DNA of 64,000 bases from JASHVB01 sp963762885 (GCA_963762885.1 CAVXNH010000054.1:1-64000), one strand, 5' to 3'; shown: positions 17,943-26,881, counted from the stretch's first letter. Notes: generated from the letters alone by a model not told the origin. Numbers and translations: made by a program.

Positions 17943-18858
17943 GAGTCCGACTCGAATCTCAAGCCCAACGAGCCAGCCTCCTGGCGAGCAGCATAACGCC
18001 AGCGGCGTGGAGGAAGGCTGTGGCCGATGCGATGGTGGCTTCGAAATCCTTGGCAAGGCGGCGGTTGCGATTGATCCAGGCAAAGAACCGCTCGACCACC
18101 CAACGCCGCGGCAGCAGCTTGAAGCCAACCTGGTTGGGTAGCTTGCGGACAATCTCCACCACAATGGATGTCGCACTGGCGACCCGTTCGCCGGCATAGA
18201 CGCTGTCGGCAAATACTTTCTGGATCGAGGGGAACCGGGCGTGAGCGGCTTGCAACACCGCCGGAGCGCCATCACGGTCCTGCACTGACGCCGGGTGCAC
18301 CTGCAATTCCAGGCTGCGCCCGTCGGTGTCCACCAGAGCATGTCGCTTGCGGCCGTTGATCTTCTTGCCGGCATCATACCCTCTCGGGCCGCCGGCTTCG
18401 GTGGTTTTGACGCTCTGCGTGTCGATGACCGCGGCAGTGGGACCCGCCGCGCGGCCGACCCGCTGACGATCCTGCGCCACCAACTGATGGTCCAGGCGTT
18501 CCCATGTTCCGTCATCGCGGAAGCGGGTGAACCAGCGATACGCCGTCTGGTGCGGTGGGAAATGCTCCGGCAGCATACGCCACGGACAACCGCCGCGCAG
18601 CACGTAGAACATGGCATTCATGATCTCGCGCATCGTCCAGGACCGTTTGCGGCCGGTTTTCGCTGGCGGCGGCAGCAACGGCGCGAGCACCTGCCATTCG
18701 GCATCGGTCAGATCGCTGGGGTAGCGCAGATCATCACGGTCGTGCTCTGCGCGGGTTTCGCGGGTCCACATAGGAGGCTCCAGGTGCCAGGGGGCCTCCT
18801 AGATTCCATCGAACTCTTGCGGTTTCAACCCCCCACCGGCAGGTTTCGAGACGGCCTC
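17943..18858 (-). mobile_element. IS5-family, IS1031-group insertion sequence, copy 2
   Basis: A 916-bp element in reverse orientation with the same terminal inverted repeats as copies 1 and 3 (GAGTCCGACTCGAATC at the transposase-3' end). A TTA direct repeat flanks it (17940-17942 and 18859-18861). It sits between a truncated toxin gene and a nucleotidyltransferase gene whose stop codon is formed by the target duplication. Confidence 0.92.
17959..18771 (-). CDS. IS5-family DDE transposase (copy 2)
   Basis: Its 270 residues are identical to the copy 1 transposase, with the same D117, D189 and E227 triad. Complete and without frameshift, it could act on all three elements in trans. The identity between copies shows the transpositions are recent relative to the decay seen around them. 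Confidence 0.93.
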   Translation of the reverse strand: MWTRETRAEHDRDDLRYPSDLTDAEWQVLAPLLPPPAKTGRKRSWTMREIMNAMFYVLRGGCPWRMLPEHFPPHQTAYRWFTRFRDDGTWERLDHQLVAQDRQRVGRAAGPTAAVIDTQSVKTTEAGGPRGYDAGKKINGRKRHALVDTDGRSLELQVHPASVQDRDGAPAVLQAAHARFPSIQKVFADSVYAGERVASATSIVVEIVRKLPNQVGFKLLPRRWVVERFFAWINRNRRLAKDFEATIASATAFLHAAGVMLLARRLARWA

Positions 18859-19149
18859 TTACACCGGAATTGCCTCCCGCAGAACCCGCTCACGAATTCT
18901 CGTCTTCAGGCCGCGTTCCGTCATGACGTTCACTGGAGGGCCGAGCAGAGCCTCCAGCTCAAATTGCAGCCCGCCGAGGTCGAGCAGAGACCGGCCGGAT
19001 TGGAGTTTGACGAGACAATCTACGTCGCTTCCGGGGTCGGCCTCGCCGCGCGCCACTGACCCGAAGACGCGCACCCTACTGGCGCCGTACTCGCCGGCGA
19101 TCCGCCGGACCTCCTGCCGCTTCTGCTGGAGCAGCGCCTCGATTGTCAT
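18859..19149 (-). CDS. MNT-type nucleotidyltransferase (MntA-like antitoxin)
   Basis: A 96-residue minimal nucleotidyltransferase. The motif VFGSVARGEADPGSDVDCLV has the GSxARG...SDxD pattern with two catalytic aspartates. In MNT-HEPN systems this protein inactivates a HEPN RNase toxin by adding nucleotides. No HEPN (DUF86) gene is adjacent: upstream is a repeat region, downstream is IS copy 2, so it is an orphan. The stop codon TAA coincides with the IS target duplication, leaving open whether the last residues (REAIPV) are native, but the length is normal for the family. Confidence 0.75.
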   Translation of the reverse strand: MTIEALLQQKRQEVRRIAGEYGASRVRVFGSVARGEADPGSDVDCLVKLQSGRSLLDLGGLQFELEALLGPPVNVMTERGLKTRIRERVLREAIPV

Positions 19150-19250
19150 CGTCCGCCTCCCTCCAATCGGCGATAATAGCACTGTTCGGCGCGTGGTCCC
19201 GCGTGCCGGCACGCATGGGTAGTGGCCCAGTTTGAATGTCGGGTCTCGAC

Positions 19251-19411
19251 CGAGGCTGTGTAAAAACTCAACGGTGCGATTGGACCGCAGAATATTCTTC
19301 CGTTTTTTGCCTCCTGTCGCGCAGGGCTCTTCCGTTTTAATGGTGCCCTTGGGCGAACGCAGCAAATTATTGCGCCAAATCGTTACGCAGGGGCGTTTTT
19401 ACACAGCCTCG
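19251..19411. repeat. 161-bp MITE-like element
   Basis: Perfect 17-bp terminal inverted repeats (CGAGGCTGTGTAAAAAC and its complement) enclose about 127 bases with no coding capacity and lower GC than the surroundings. This is the architecture of a miniature inverted-repeat element, or of an IS deleted internally. No clean target duplication is seen (GAC may be present on both sides, one base out of register). A full-length parent element is not in this window. Confidence 0.65.
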
Positions 19412-19518
19412 ACCCACGGCGGACGGTCCGGGAGGCTGGACCGACGAAGCCGTGCCGAGAAGCGCTAAGGCGACACTCAACAATGAACGGGTCGGCTGGT
19501 GGCACGCTGATCCGTTCT

Positions 19519-19546
19519 CCCGTCATGGCCGGTCTTGTGCCGGCCA
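19519..19546 (+). repeat. REP-like palindromic repeat, left of maturase remnant
   Basis: It reads CCCGTCATGGCCGG, TCTTG, then TGCCGGCCAT. Its reverse complement occurs at 19785-19813 with one mismatch, so the two form an inverted pair around the maturase fragment. The same CGTCATGGCC core recurs near 29.0 kb. Confidence 0.55.
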
Positions 19547-19555
19547 TCGTGCGCC

Positions 19556-19690
19556 TACATCGACAGCCTGAACCCGACGCTGCGCGGCTGGTTTGAGTAT
19601 TTCAAGCACAGCCGTGAAAGGACGTTCGGCACGCTGGATGGGTGGAAACGCCGCCGGCTGCGGAGCCTGCTGCGCAGGCAGCAGGGAGAT
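19556..19690 (+). pseudogene. Group II intron reverse transcriptase/maturase C-terminal remnant
   Basis: About 45 residues reading YIDSLNPTLRGWFEYFKHS, then TFGTLDGWKRRRLRSLLRRQ. This is the maturase thumb (domain X) of group II intron-encoded proteins, in which the NPxLRGWxxYF and LDxWxRxRLR patterns are near-invariant. The RT fingers, palm and YADD box are missing and there is no start. It is a tail left by a deleted intron. It lies between two inverted REP-like repeats. Confidence 0.7.
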
Positions 19691-19784
19691 CCGCCAGTCC
19701 GGTTCGGAGAGACGGGGTGTCGGCACAACCGGCGCTCCCTACCCCTATCACGCCTTCGCTGCGGTAGACATCGAAAAGGCGTGG

Positions 19785-19813
19785 ATGGCCGGCACAAGGC
19801 CGGCCATGACGGG
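19785..19813 (-). repeat. REP-like palindromic repeat, right of maturase remnant
   Basis: Inverted partner of the repeat 240 bases to the left, differing at one position. It contains the palindrome GGCCGGCACAAGGCCGGCC. Confidence 0.55.
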
Positions 19814-20088
19814 GACGCGTAGTCCGAGCGGCAAATGATGCGTCTATTGTTGGGCGTCCCCTAAATATACCAGAAACAAGCAGCACCAGCATAACCTACT
19901 TACCCCGGCTCCAACTCCGCCTCGCGGCCTGGAACCGCGCTTTCGCTTGCCGCCGCAATCGGCTTAACAACCGCGCCAGCACCTCACGCTACGCCATCGC
20001 CAGGAAGCGCACCCCGCCCGGCCGCCCGCGTTCAAGCCGGCCTTGCAGCCCCGGGACGCGCAGCGTAGATACGCCTCCCACGGCGGAT
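19814..20088. other. Spacer before tRNA-Val
   Basis: No gene recognised in about 275 bases; probably contains the tRNA promoter. Confidence 0.35.
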
Positions 20089-20163
20089 GGGCGCGTAGCT
20101 CAGCGGGAGAGCATCGCCTTGACATGGCGGGGGTCACAGGTTCAATCCCTGTCGCGCCCACCA
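20089..20163 (+). tRNA. tRNA-Val (GAC anticodon)
   Basis: A complete 75-nt cloverleaf: acceptor GGGCGCG pairs with CGCGCCC, the D-arm contains AGCTCAGCGGGAGAGC, the anticodon loop TTGACAT presents GAC for the valine codon GTC, the T-arm has GGTTCAATCCC, and the CCA end is encoded. tRNA genes are common integration sites, and the mobile debris just upstream is consistent with that, although no attachment-site duplication of the tRNA 3' end was seen. Confidence 0.95.
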
Positions 20164-20209
20164 TCCGCGTGGATCCGGCCTTGGCAGTCACCCGGCCGCG
20201 CCGAATTGG

Positions 20210-21289
20210 TCACCGCCCCGTCTTCCACATCTCATGCGCGACCGGCAGCATCCGGAACCAATCCTCCCAGCGTAGTGTCACGGCCGCGTGCATCGGAGTC
20301 AGCCGGCTCACATAGCCGATCAGCAGGTTGTCCCCGGCGCGCCGGACCTGGCCGGTGCGGCCCGGATCCGCCAATACGGCCAGCAGCGTGGCGCGGCCAT
20401 AGCGGCGCATCGCCTCGGCGAGCGGCGCGGCCGCGGCGGCGTCGGTCATCGCGTCGCCACTGTAGATGAACAGCTTCTCCCCGGCCGCCAGGTCCGCCAT
20501 CAACTTCTGCGCCAGATAGGGCAGCCGCCGACGCTCTCGAGCCACGATGGCATCCGCGGGCATCGCATCCGGATGGGTCCCTGTCTGGAATTCGAAGCCG
20601 TAGCGGCGGTCGTGCACGATCCACTGCGCATGCCGCTGTCCGGCGTCGCGAACGCTCAGGTCGATGTTGGCCGCCTCCCCGAGCCCGGCAAATCCGGCAT
20701 CCAGCGCCGGCAGCAGGGATCGCAGCCGGGAGGCAGCGTAGCGCAGCAGGCTGATCGGTTCGGCGCCGGCACGGCGCTGCATCAGCCCGATCTCGCAATT
20801 GGACCCGAAACTCTCGATGTCCCAGGCAATGCGCGGCATGTCCGTGTCCGGCCCCTTTACGGGCAACTGCGCCAGTTCGAGGCTGAAGAACGAAGCCGCC
20901 AGCACGCGATCGTCCTTGCCCTCGCCGTGGTCGCAGGGCCGCGTCGCATCCGGCAGATCGAACCGCAGCGGCATCGGATCGGTCGCGGCGTCGATCACGT
21001 TGTACGGCAGCCAAAAGTCGTATGCCTTGTGCGGCACCACCTGGTGACGGTAGCCGATCAAGGTATCGTCCAAAGTAACGCCGATCCGCTGCCACGGCCG
21101 GTCCGCCGGCAGGTAGGCATGCAAATCGAGCTTCAGCCGATATTCGGCTGGCGGTGGCTTCGGAAGCTCCAGAATGGCGCGGTTGCCTTGCGTCCACGTG
21201 AAGCCGGGCTCGGCCGGGCTCCAGCCCTCGGCCATAAACGGGCCCGCGTTGCCTGCCACGCCGAAGGTCAGAGTGAAATCGTGCATCAT
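20210..21289 (-). CDS. Conserved protein with SNCE-type domain (DUF1796/papain-like)
   Basis: About 359 residues. The N-terminal ~150 residues form a beta-rich module (FTLTFGVAGNAGPFMAEGW... LKLDLHAYLPADRPWQRIGV) resembling a carbohydrate-binding or capsule-associated sandwich. The second half carries ESFGSNCEIGLMQRRAGAEP followed by SLLRYAASRL and later YGFEFQTG, the pattern of DUF1796-like putative papain-like cysteine peptidases often found next to glycan genes. The cysteine within SNCE is the candidate nucleophile. I do not know its substrate. It lies alone, convergent with the tRNA. Two adjacent methionines at the start cannot be told apart. Confidence 0.55.
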   Translation of the reverse strand: MMHDFTLTFGVAGNAGPFMAEGWSPAEPGFTWTQGNRAILELPKPPPAEYRLKLDLHAYLPADRPWQRIGVTLDDTLIGYRHQVVPHKAYDFWLPYNVIDAATDPMPLRFDLPDATRPCDHGEGKDDRVLAASFFSLELAQLPVKGPDTDMPRIAWDIESFGSNCEIGLMQRRAGAEPISLLRYAASRLRSLLPALDAGFAGLGEAANIDLSVRDAGQRHAQWIVHDRRYGFEFQTGTHPDAMPADAIVARERRRLPYLAQKLMADLAAGEKLFIYSGDAMTDAAAAAPLAEAMRRYGRATLLAVLADPGRTGQVRRAGDNLLIGYVSRLTPMHAAVTLRWEDWFRMLPVAHEMWKTGR

Positions 21290-21492
21290 CGAAACCTTAT
21301 CGCTTGCGCTGACGGTGCTCTGCCAGCCAGGGCGGCGCAACTGTTGTGACAGTGTTCTTGTCCCATGGCCAGCGAAGCGCCGCGGACGGCCGGGTGGCGG
21401 CGGGCGCCAGTCGCTGCCGCTTTTATATCGCTGGCCAATCGCTTTTGGCTTGACCTATGGTCGGCCCAAGTCTGTCGGGGGAAAGAGCGATC

Positions 21493-22695
21493 ATGCGTGA
21501 GCGTAAGCAACATGGTTGCACCCGCGCGATAAAATTGCTGACGGCGGCGCTGGTTTTGGCCTGCCTGACCATGGTCGCCGCCCGGGCCGATAACGCCACG
21601 ACACCCAGGATCGTCAGTCTCGCCAATTACGCAGACCCAGCCGCGACGTCGGTCGGCCTGAACGGCTATCTGACAGTGCGGCTCGACGCCACCGGCGCGA
21701 TCAATCCATCCAACTTCGTGCTGCACCTGAACGGCCGGTTCATCGATGGCCTGACCGATACCAGCTACGATGACGCCACGCATTCCCTGGTCTTCCATCT
21801 GGTGCGCAACAGCAGCAACGCGGCGGCCTGGTCCGGATTGCTTGGCTCGGCGACGTCCCTGACCATTCCCATCACGGTCGCCCTCGGCGCGAAGACGGAA
21901 CCGACCGGGCCGGTGATCGCGATCATATCGGGCGCCGGCACGGCGGCACATTTCAACCTGGCGATCTCGTCGATCGCCCAGCTGATCGCCGCCGCCGTGG
22001 CGATCGTCGTGATGCTGGGCATCGTCTGGGGCGGCGCACGGCACAGCACGCTGCTGAAGGACAACCTGCTGCCGCAGCTCGCCCCGCAGCGCCAACCCTA
22101 CAGTCTCGGCCGTTGGCAGATGGCGTTCTGGTTCTCGCTGATCTTTGCCTCGTTCATCGTGCTGTATGTGATCCTGTGGGACTTCAACACGATGAGCACG
22201 CAGGCGCTGATCCTCATGGGCCTGTCCGGCACGACCGGCATCTTCGCCGTAGCCGTCGATATGGCGAAGAACACCCCCGTGGACGACGCCAACACCGCGT
22301 TGCGCGCGCTCGGCCTCAATAACTACGCCGACGTGTTGCGTTTGCGGCAGGAGATCATCACGCTGCGGCAATCGATTGGCGCCAAACCGCCGCCCGACAA
22401 CGTCGCCGACCTGAGAACCCAACTCCTCGATCGCGAGCGATTGCTCGAAACCTATTCCGAAAAGGTGAGGCGGTTCGCGTCGGAGGGCTGGTATCGCGAC
22501 CTGACCACCGATCTCAACGGCTCGGCACTGCATCGCGTGCAGATGTTCTTATGGACCTGGGTGCTAGGCGCGGTGTTCGTCATCGGCGTGTGGCGCAACC
22601 TGGCCATGCCGGCGTTCGACGACACGTTGCTCGCGCTGATGGGCATCAGCAGCGCCGGCTATATCGGCTTCAAATATCCCGAGCAACAGGGCTGA
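21493..22695 (+). CDS. Conserved membrane protein of unknown function
   Basis: A 400-residue protein with a signal peptide (LLTAALVLACLTMVAARA), an Ig-like periplasmic domain of ~120 residues, a transmembrane helix (IAQLIAAAVAIVVMLGIVWG), a cytoplasmic loop, two further helices (FWFSLIFASFIVLYVILW and ALILMGLSGTTGIFAVAV), a coiled region (VADLRTQLLDRERLLETYSEKV) and two last helices (FLWTWVLGAVFVIGVW, LLALMGISSAGYIGF). The YSLGRWQMAFW and LHRVQMFLWT motifs recur in a widespread uncharacterised family. It directly precedes the phosphoesterase gene with 29 bases between them, so both may be one transcript. Its function is unknown. Confidence 0.6.
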   Translation: MRERKQHGCTRAIKLLTAALVLACLTMVAARADNATTPRIVSLANYADPAATSVGLNGYLTVRLDATGAINPSNFVLHLNGRFIDGLTDTSYDDATHSLVFHLVRNSSNAAAWSGLLGSATSLTIPITVALGAKTEPTGPVIAIISGAGTAAHFNLAISSIAQLIAAAVAIVVMLGIVWGGARHSTLLKDNLLPQLAPQRQPYSLGRWQMAFWFSLIFASFIVLYVILWDFNTMSTQALILMGLSGTTGIFAVAVDMAKNTPVDDANTALRALGLNNYADVLRLRQEIITLRQSIGAKPPPDNVADLRTQLLDRERLLETYSEKVRRFASEGWYRDLTTDLNGSALHRVQMFLWTWVLGAVFVIGVWRNLAMPAFDDTLLALMGISSAGYIGFKYPEQQG

Positions 22696-22724
22696 TCGCC
22701 GCGGCGGCGAGGGGGAGCACGCGG

Positions 22725-24162
22725 ATGGGAGCACGGGAGGGGATCAAGCACGTCGTGGTGCTGATGCTGGAGAACCGCTCCTTCGATTGCATGCTGGGCA
22801 GTCTGTATCCGACCGACGGCACCTGGCAGGGCATCGATCCCAGCCACCAGAATAGCTACGCCGGCGCGCCGGTTCCGGCTTGGTCCACGGACACCTGGAA
22901 CACCGACATCGCCTGCATGCCGAACCCCGATCCGGGCGAATTGGACCGATGACATGAATCAGCAATTGTTCGGCGGCAACGGCACGCCGTCGGACGGACC
23001 GCCGCCGATGAGCGGCTTCGTCGCCAACTACATGGCGCAGGGCGGCCCCAGCTCGCCGAACGCGGTGATGCACTATTTCACGCCAGACCAACTGCCGGTC
23101 ATGACGACATTGGGCAAGGCGTTCGGCGTCTGCGACCAATGGTATGCCTCAGCGCCGTGCCAGACCTGGCCGAACCGCTTCTTTACCCACGCCGCCACTT
23201 GCGCCGGCTATGTCAACAACCAGGACTTTTCAATTCCGTTCGGCGAGGAAAGCATCTTCGGGCGGATGACGGCGAAGCAGCGAAGCTGGCAAGTTTATTT
23301 CCACGATTTTCCGCAATCCCTGCTGCTGGGCGATGTCTGGCCGCACGCAGCGTCGAATTTCCGTGGCTTCAACCAGTTCCTCGCGGATGCGGATAACGGC
23401 GCGCTGTGTGACTACAGCTTTATCGAGCCGCGCTATTTCGCCAGCCTGTTCGATCGGACACTGCCCAACGATCAGCATCCGCCGCACGACGTCGCCTATG
23501 GCGAGCAATTGATCGCCGACGTCTACAACGCCGTGCGCGCCTCGACCTGCTGGAAGCAGACCCTGCTCGTCGTCACCTATGACGAGCATGGCGGCTGCTA
23601 CGACCACATGCCGCCGCCGCTCGCCATCGCGCCCGACGGCAACGCGCAGGAGGGCTTCAATTTCAAACGCTACGGCGTGCGCGTGCCCGCGCTGCTGATT
23701 TCGCCCTACATCGCGCCGGGCAGCAAAGTAAGGGTGGCGCCGGAGGGCTTGCCGCACCAGGGGCCGCCCTATCCGTTCGACCACACCTCGATCATTGCCA
23801 CGTTGCGCACGCTGTTCGATCTCGGCGATCCGCTGACGGCGCGCGACGCGCAGGCGCCGGATTTGCTCGGGCCACTGAGCCTGGCGCTGCCGACCAATGA
23901 CGGTCCGGTGACGGTGACCGCCGCCGCTGTCCCGCCCACGCCAGCGCAGGTGCAGGCGCATGCCGCGGCCACCCCCAACGCCATGCAGATGGCGCTGAGC
24001 CAGGCGGCCGATCTGCTGGCGGGCCGCGGGCCGGGCGCGCCGCCGCCGCCGGCTCCGCTGCCGCCGCCACGCCACGCCACGGTGGCCCAGGCCGCCGCGG
24101 CCAGCACTGCCAGCGTGAACAGTTTCCTCGGCGGCATTTCACCGGACATGGGGGGAGCATAG
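22725..24162 (+). CDS. Phospholipase C-type phosphoesterase (one frameshift)
   Basis: Alkaline-phosphatase-superfamily phosphoesterase (PF04185). The start MGAREGIKHVVVLMLENRSFDCMLG holds the catalytic ENRSFD motif. Later come the FTPDQLPVMTTLGKAFGVCDQWY and the metal-binding VTYDEHGG near the middle, then HTSIIATLRTLF. The first 75 residues and the rest lie in different frames; one base added near 22942 would join DPGE to WTDMNQQLFGG. There is no visible signal peptide. The C-terminal ~120 residues are Ala/Pro-rich and low in complexity. It probably hydrolyses phospholipids or phosphodiesters and precedes a Na/Pi transporter by 40 bases. Confidence 0.8.
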
Positions 24163-24202
24163 ATTGACCCAGCGTCGCCGCCGTCCCACTGATTAGCGTG
24201 TC

Positions 24203-25867
24203 ATGACCTGGACATTGCTCGACCTGGCGGGCTCCGTTGCGCTGCTGCTGTGGGGTGTGCACATGGTGCAGACCGGCATCCAGCGCGCCTTCGGGCCGGA
24301 GTTGCGGCGCTGGCTGGGGACCGCCCTGAACAACCGGCTGGCGGCCTTCGCCGCCGGACTGGGCGTGACCGCAATCCTGCAAAGCAGCACCGCCACAGGC
24401 CTGATGGTCGCGGGCTTCGCTGCCGGCGGCGCAGTGGCGTTGCAGCCGGCGCTGGCGGTGATGCTCGGCGCCAATGTCGGCACCACGCTGATCGTGCAGG
24501 TGTTTTCCTTCGATGTCTCCGGCATCGCTCCCGCCCTCATCCTGCTCGGCGTGCTGCTGTTCCGCCGCGCCGGATCGACGCGCACGCGCGACCTCGGCCG
24601 CGTCGCGATCGGCCTGGGGCTGATGCTGATGGCGCTGGCCCGATTGCTGTTGCTGGTGACGCCCTACGAGGATGCGCCCAGCCTGCGCATGATCCTGGGT
24701 GCGGTGGCGACCCAGCCGGCGCTGGACGTGCTGCTGGCCGCCGGGTTGACCTGGGCGGCGCACTCCTCGGTCGCCGTTGTGCTGCTGGTGGCGTCGTTCG
24801 CCGCCAAGGGCGCGGTGCCGCCGGAAGCCGCCTTCGCCTTGGTGCTGGGCGCCAACCTGGGGTCCGCGATCAATCCGGTGCTGGAGGGTGTGGCCGGCGA
24901 CGATCCCGTCGCGCGGCGCCTGCCGATCGGCAACCTGCTGAACCGGCTGCTGGGCGTCGTCGTGGCGCTGGCGCTGCTGCCTCGACTGGCGCCGCTATGG
25001 GTCGCCTTCGACCCCGATCCGGTGCGCGAGGTGGCGGATTTCCATACCGCGTTCAACCTGGTGCTGGCCGTGGTCTTCCTGCCGCTGCTGGGTCCGTGGG
25101 CAGCGCTGTTGCGGCGGCTGCTGCCGGCGCGAGTTGAACCGGACGATCCCGGGCAGCCGCGCTACCTGGACCAGACGGCGCTGGAGTTGCCGCCGGTGGC
25201 GCTGGCCGCGGCGGGGCGCGAGGCGCTGCGCATGGCCGACGCGCTGGAAGCTATGCTGAACGGCGCGGCCGACGCCATGACCGGCACCGATCGCCGCCGC
25301 ATCGCCGAGGTGCGCCGGCTGGTCAAGGTGCTGGAGAAGCTGAACAGCGCGATTCGGACGTATCTGACATCGCTCGACGTGGAAGCGCTGAGCGAGGCGG
25401 ACGATCGGCGACTGTCGCAGGTGCTGGCCTTCACCACCAACCTGGAGTTGGCGGGCGACGTCGTGGACCGCGCCGTGATGGGCTACGCGGCGAAGCGCCT
25501 GAAGCGTGGCATGCCGCTGTCGGCGGCCGAGCAAGCCGAGGCGGGCAAGGTGCTGCGGCGGCTCGCAGGCACGGTGCGCGCCGCCGCCGCGGTGTTCATG
25601 ACCGAGGACGCGCGCGCCGCTCGCCGTCTGGTGGCGGAGAAGGAAGCGCTGCGGGAGCTGGAGATCGCGGCCACGACGGCCCATTTCGCGCGGCTGCGCG
25701 GGACGGCGGGTGTGGAGGCGAATGCGCTGAATCTTGAACTGCTGCGCGAGCTGAAGCGGGTGAACAGCCACCTGGTGGCAGCGGCGTACCCGGTATTGGA
25801 GGAGCAGGGGGAACTGCTGCCGAGCCGGCTGCGGGCGGAGTCGGAAGGGGCCGTGGGCGACGGGTGA
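24203..25867 (+). CDS. Na/Pi cotransporter family protein (NptA/YjbB type)
   Basis: A 554-residue membrane protein. The first half holds two inverted Na_Pi_cotrans repeats, each with the QSS-type signature: VTAILQSSTATGLMVAGF near residue 55 and a degenerate AAHSSVAVVLLVASF near 190. The second half, from about residue 320, is a PhoU-like helical domain (LEKLNSAIRTYLTSLD, FTTNLELAGDVVDRAV). The family moves phosphate with sodium, usually outward or for homeostasis. Its neighbour upstream releases phosphate esters, so the two suggest phosphate handling. Start and length fit the family. Confidence 0.85.
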   Translation: MTWTLLDLAGSVALLLWGVHMVQTGIQRAFGPELRRWLGTALNNRLAAFAAGLGVTAILQSSTATGLMVAGFAAGGAVALQPALAVMLGANVGTTLIVQVFSFDVSGIAPALILLGVLLFRRAGSTRTRDLGRVAIGLGLMLMALARLLLLVTPYEDAPSLRMILGAVATQPALDVLLAAGLTWAAHSSVAVVLLVASFAAKGAVPPEAAFALVLGANLGSAINPVLEGVAGDDPVARRLPIGNLLNRLLGVVVALALLPRLAPLWVAFDPDPVREVADFHTAFNLVLAVVFLPLLGPWAALLRRLLPARVEPDDPGQPRYLDQTALELPPVALAAAGREALRMADALEAMLNGAADAMTGTDRRRIAEVRRLVKVLEKLNSAIRTYLTSLDVEALSEADDRRLSQVLAFTTNLELAGDVVDRAVMGYAAKRLKRGMPLSAAEQAEAGKVLRRLAGTVRAAAAVFMTEDARAARRLVAEKEALRELEIAATTAHFARLRGTAGVEANALNLELLRELKRVNSHLVAAAYPVLEEQGELLPSRLRAESEGAVGDG

Positions 25868-25901
25868 GTTGCGGCACACCACCGCGCCTTATGATCGCCA
25901 C

Positions 25902-26531
25902 TCATCCAAACTTCGCGCGGAGCTCGTCGACTTGCTGCGCGGTCAAGGTTCGCACGGCGCGGCCGTGCAACATGAGATAGAGCCGGGCGGTTTCCTCGAG
26001 CTCCTCGATCGCGCCGGCCGCAGCGGAGAGGGACGTTCCTGCGACAACGGGCCCATGATTGGCCAGCAGAACAGCATGGTGCTTACCGACCAGCGGACGC
26101 ACGGCCTCGGCCAGCCGCGTGTCGCCGGGCGGGAAGTAGGGCACCAGTGGAAGGCGACCGACGCGCATGACGTAATAGGCGGTGATTGGCGGGATCGCAT
26201 CTTCCGGATCGACATCCGCCAGGCAGGACACAGCCACCGAATATGTCGAATGCAGGTGCACGACCGCGCCGGTGTCGGACCGTCCCGCGTACATCACCCG
26301 ATGCAGGAATTCCTCCTTGGTCGGCGCGTCCCCGGACACATGCCGTCCCGCGGAGTCCAGCCGGGCGAGCGATGCCGGATCCAATTCGCCCATGCCGACA
26401 TTGGTCGGGGTCATCAGCCAGCCATCGTCGAGCCTGACGCTGATATTGCCGGAACTGCCAAAGGTCAGGCCGCGTGTGAACATGCTTGCGCCGAGGCGGC
26501 AGATCGCTTCTCGGGCGGCTTGCTCGTTCAT
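25902..26531 (-). CDS. otnC: Class II aldolase, OtnC-like (3-oxo-tetronate 4-phosphate decarboxylase)
   Basis: A 209-residue class II aldolase/adducin-fold enzyme. Motifs FGSSGNISVRLDDG and the zinc ligands HLHSTYSVAVSCL and LLANHGPVV are present, and YYVMRVGRLPLVPYFPPGD is characteristic of the OtnC branch, which decarboxylates 3-oxo-tetronate 4-phosphate to a triose phosphate in L-threonate or D-erythronate breakdown. The usual partner kinase (OtnK) and dehydrogenase (LtnD) are not adjacent. It is divergent from a GhrA-like reductase, 350 bases away. Three residues upstream another ATG is possible. Confidence 0.7.
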   Translation of the reverse strand: MNEQAAREAICRLGASMFTRGLTFGSSGNISVRLDDGWLMTPTNVGMGELDPASLARLDSAGRHVSGDAPTKEEFLHRVMYAGRSDTGAVVHLHSTYSVAVSCLADVDPEDAIPPITAYYVMRVGRLPLVPYFPPGDTRLAEAVRPLVGKHHAVLLANHGPVVAGTSLSAAAGAIEELEETARLYLMLHGRAVRTLTAQQVDELRAKFG

Positions 26532-26881
26532 GCCAGGCATTGGATCGCCTTCAGGAAAAAATCGGTCGCACCCAAATTACCGGACTTCGGCGCGAGCGCC
26601 AAAACAATCGTCTGCGCCGTTCGCATTCCGGCGCGCCCATAATGCGGCGCCCTGCCGCGGGTGCGGCCGGGACGGATCGTCGGAGTGCGATACCGGGCCG
26701 AGGATGATGCCGTGGCCCGGTCGGACGTTGAAGTGCGTGACTTCTTTCCCGCTTGTGTCCCGGCCGTCCGGCGCCGCGCTGTAGCGCGGATGGGGATGCC
26801 ACTTTAGCAGGGAAAGCCGGTGTGTGGGAAAATGAGCGGAGTCCGGCTACAACGATGACTGAAGCACGTAGGGGGACGGTT
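26532..26881. other. Divergent promoter region otnC / ghrA-like
   Basis: 350 bases without a conserved gene. It should contain both promoters; I could not identify boxes or operators with confidence. Confidence 0.35.

Noticed and set aside
19519..19813. Possible two-unit CRISPR array
   Set aside because: The two repeats are inverted relative to each other, palindromic and 240 bases apart with a maturase fragment between them; no spacers.
20089..20163. tRNA-Val as attachment site of an island
   Set aside because: No duplicate of the tRNA 3' end was seen nearby, and the flanking mobile remnants are IS- or intron-type rather than an integrated island.
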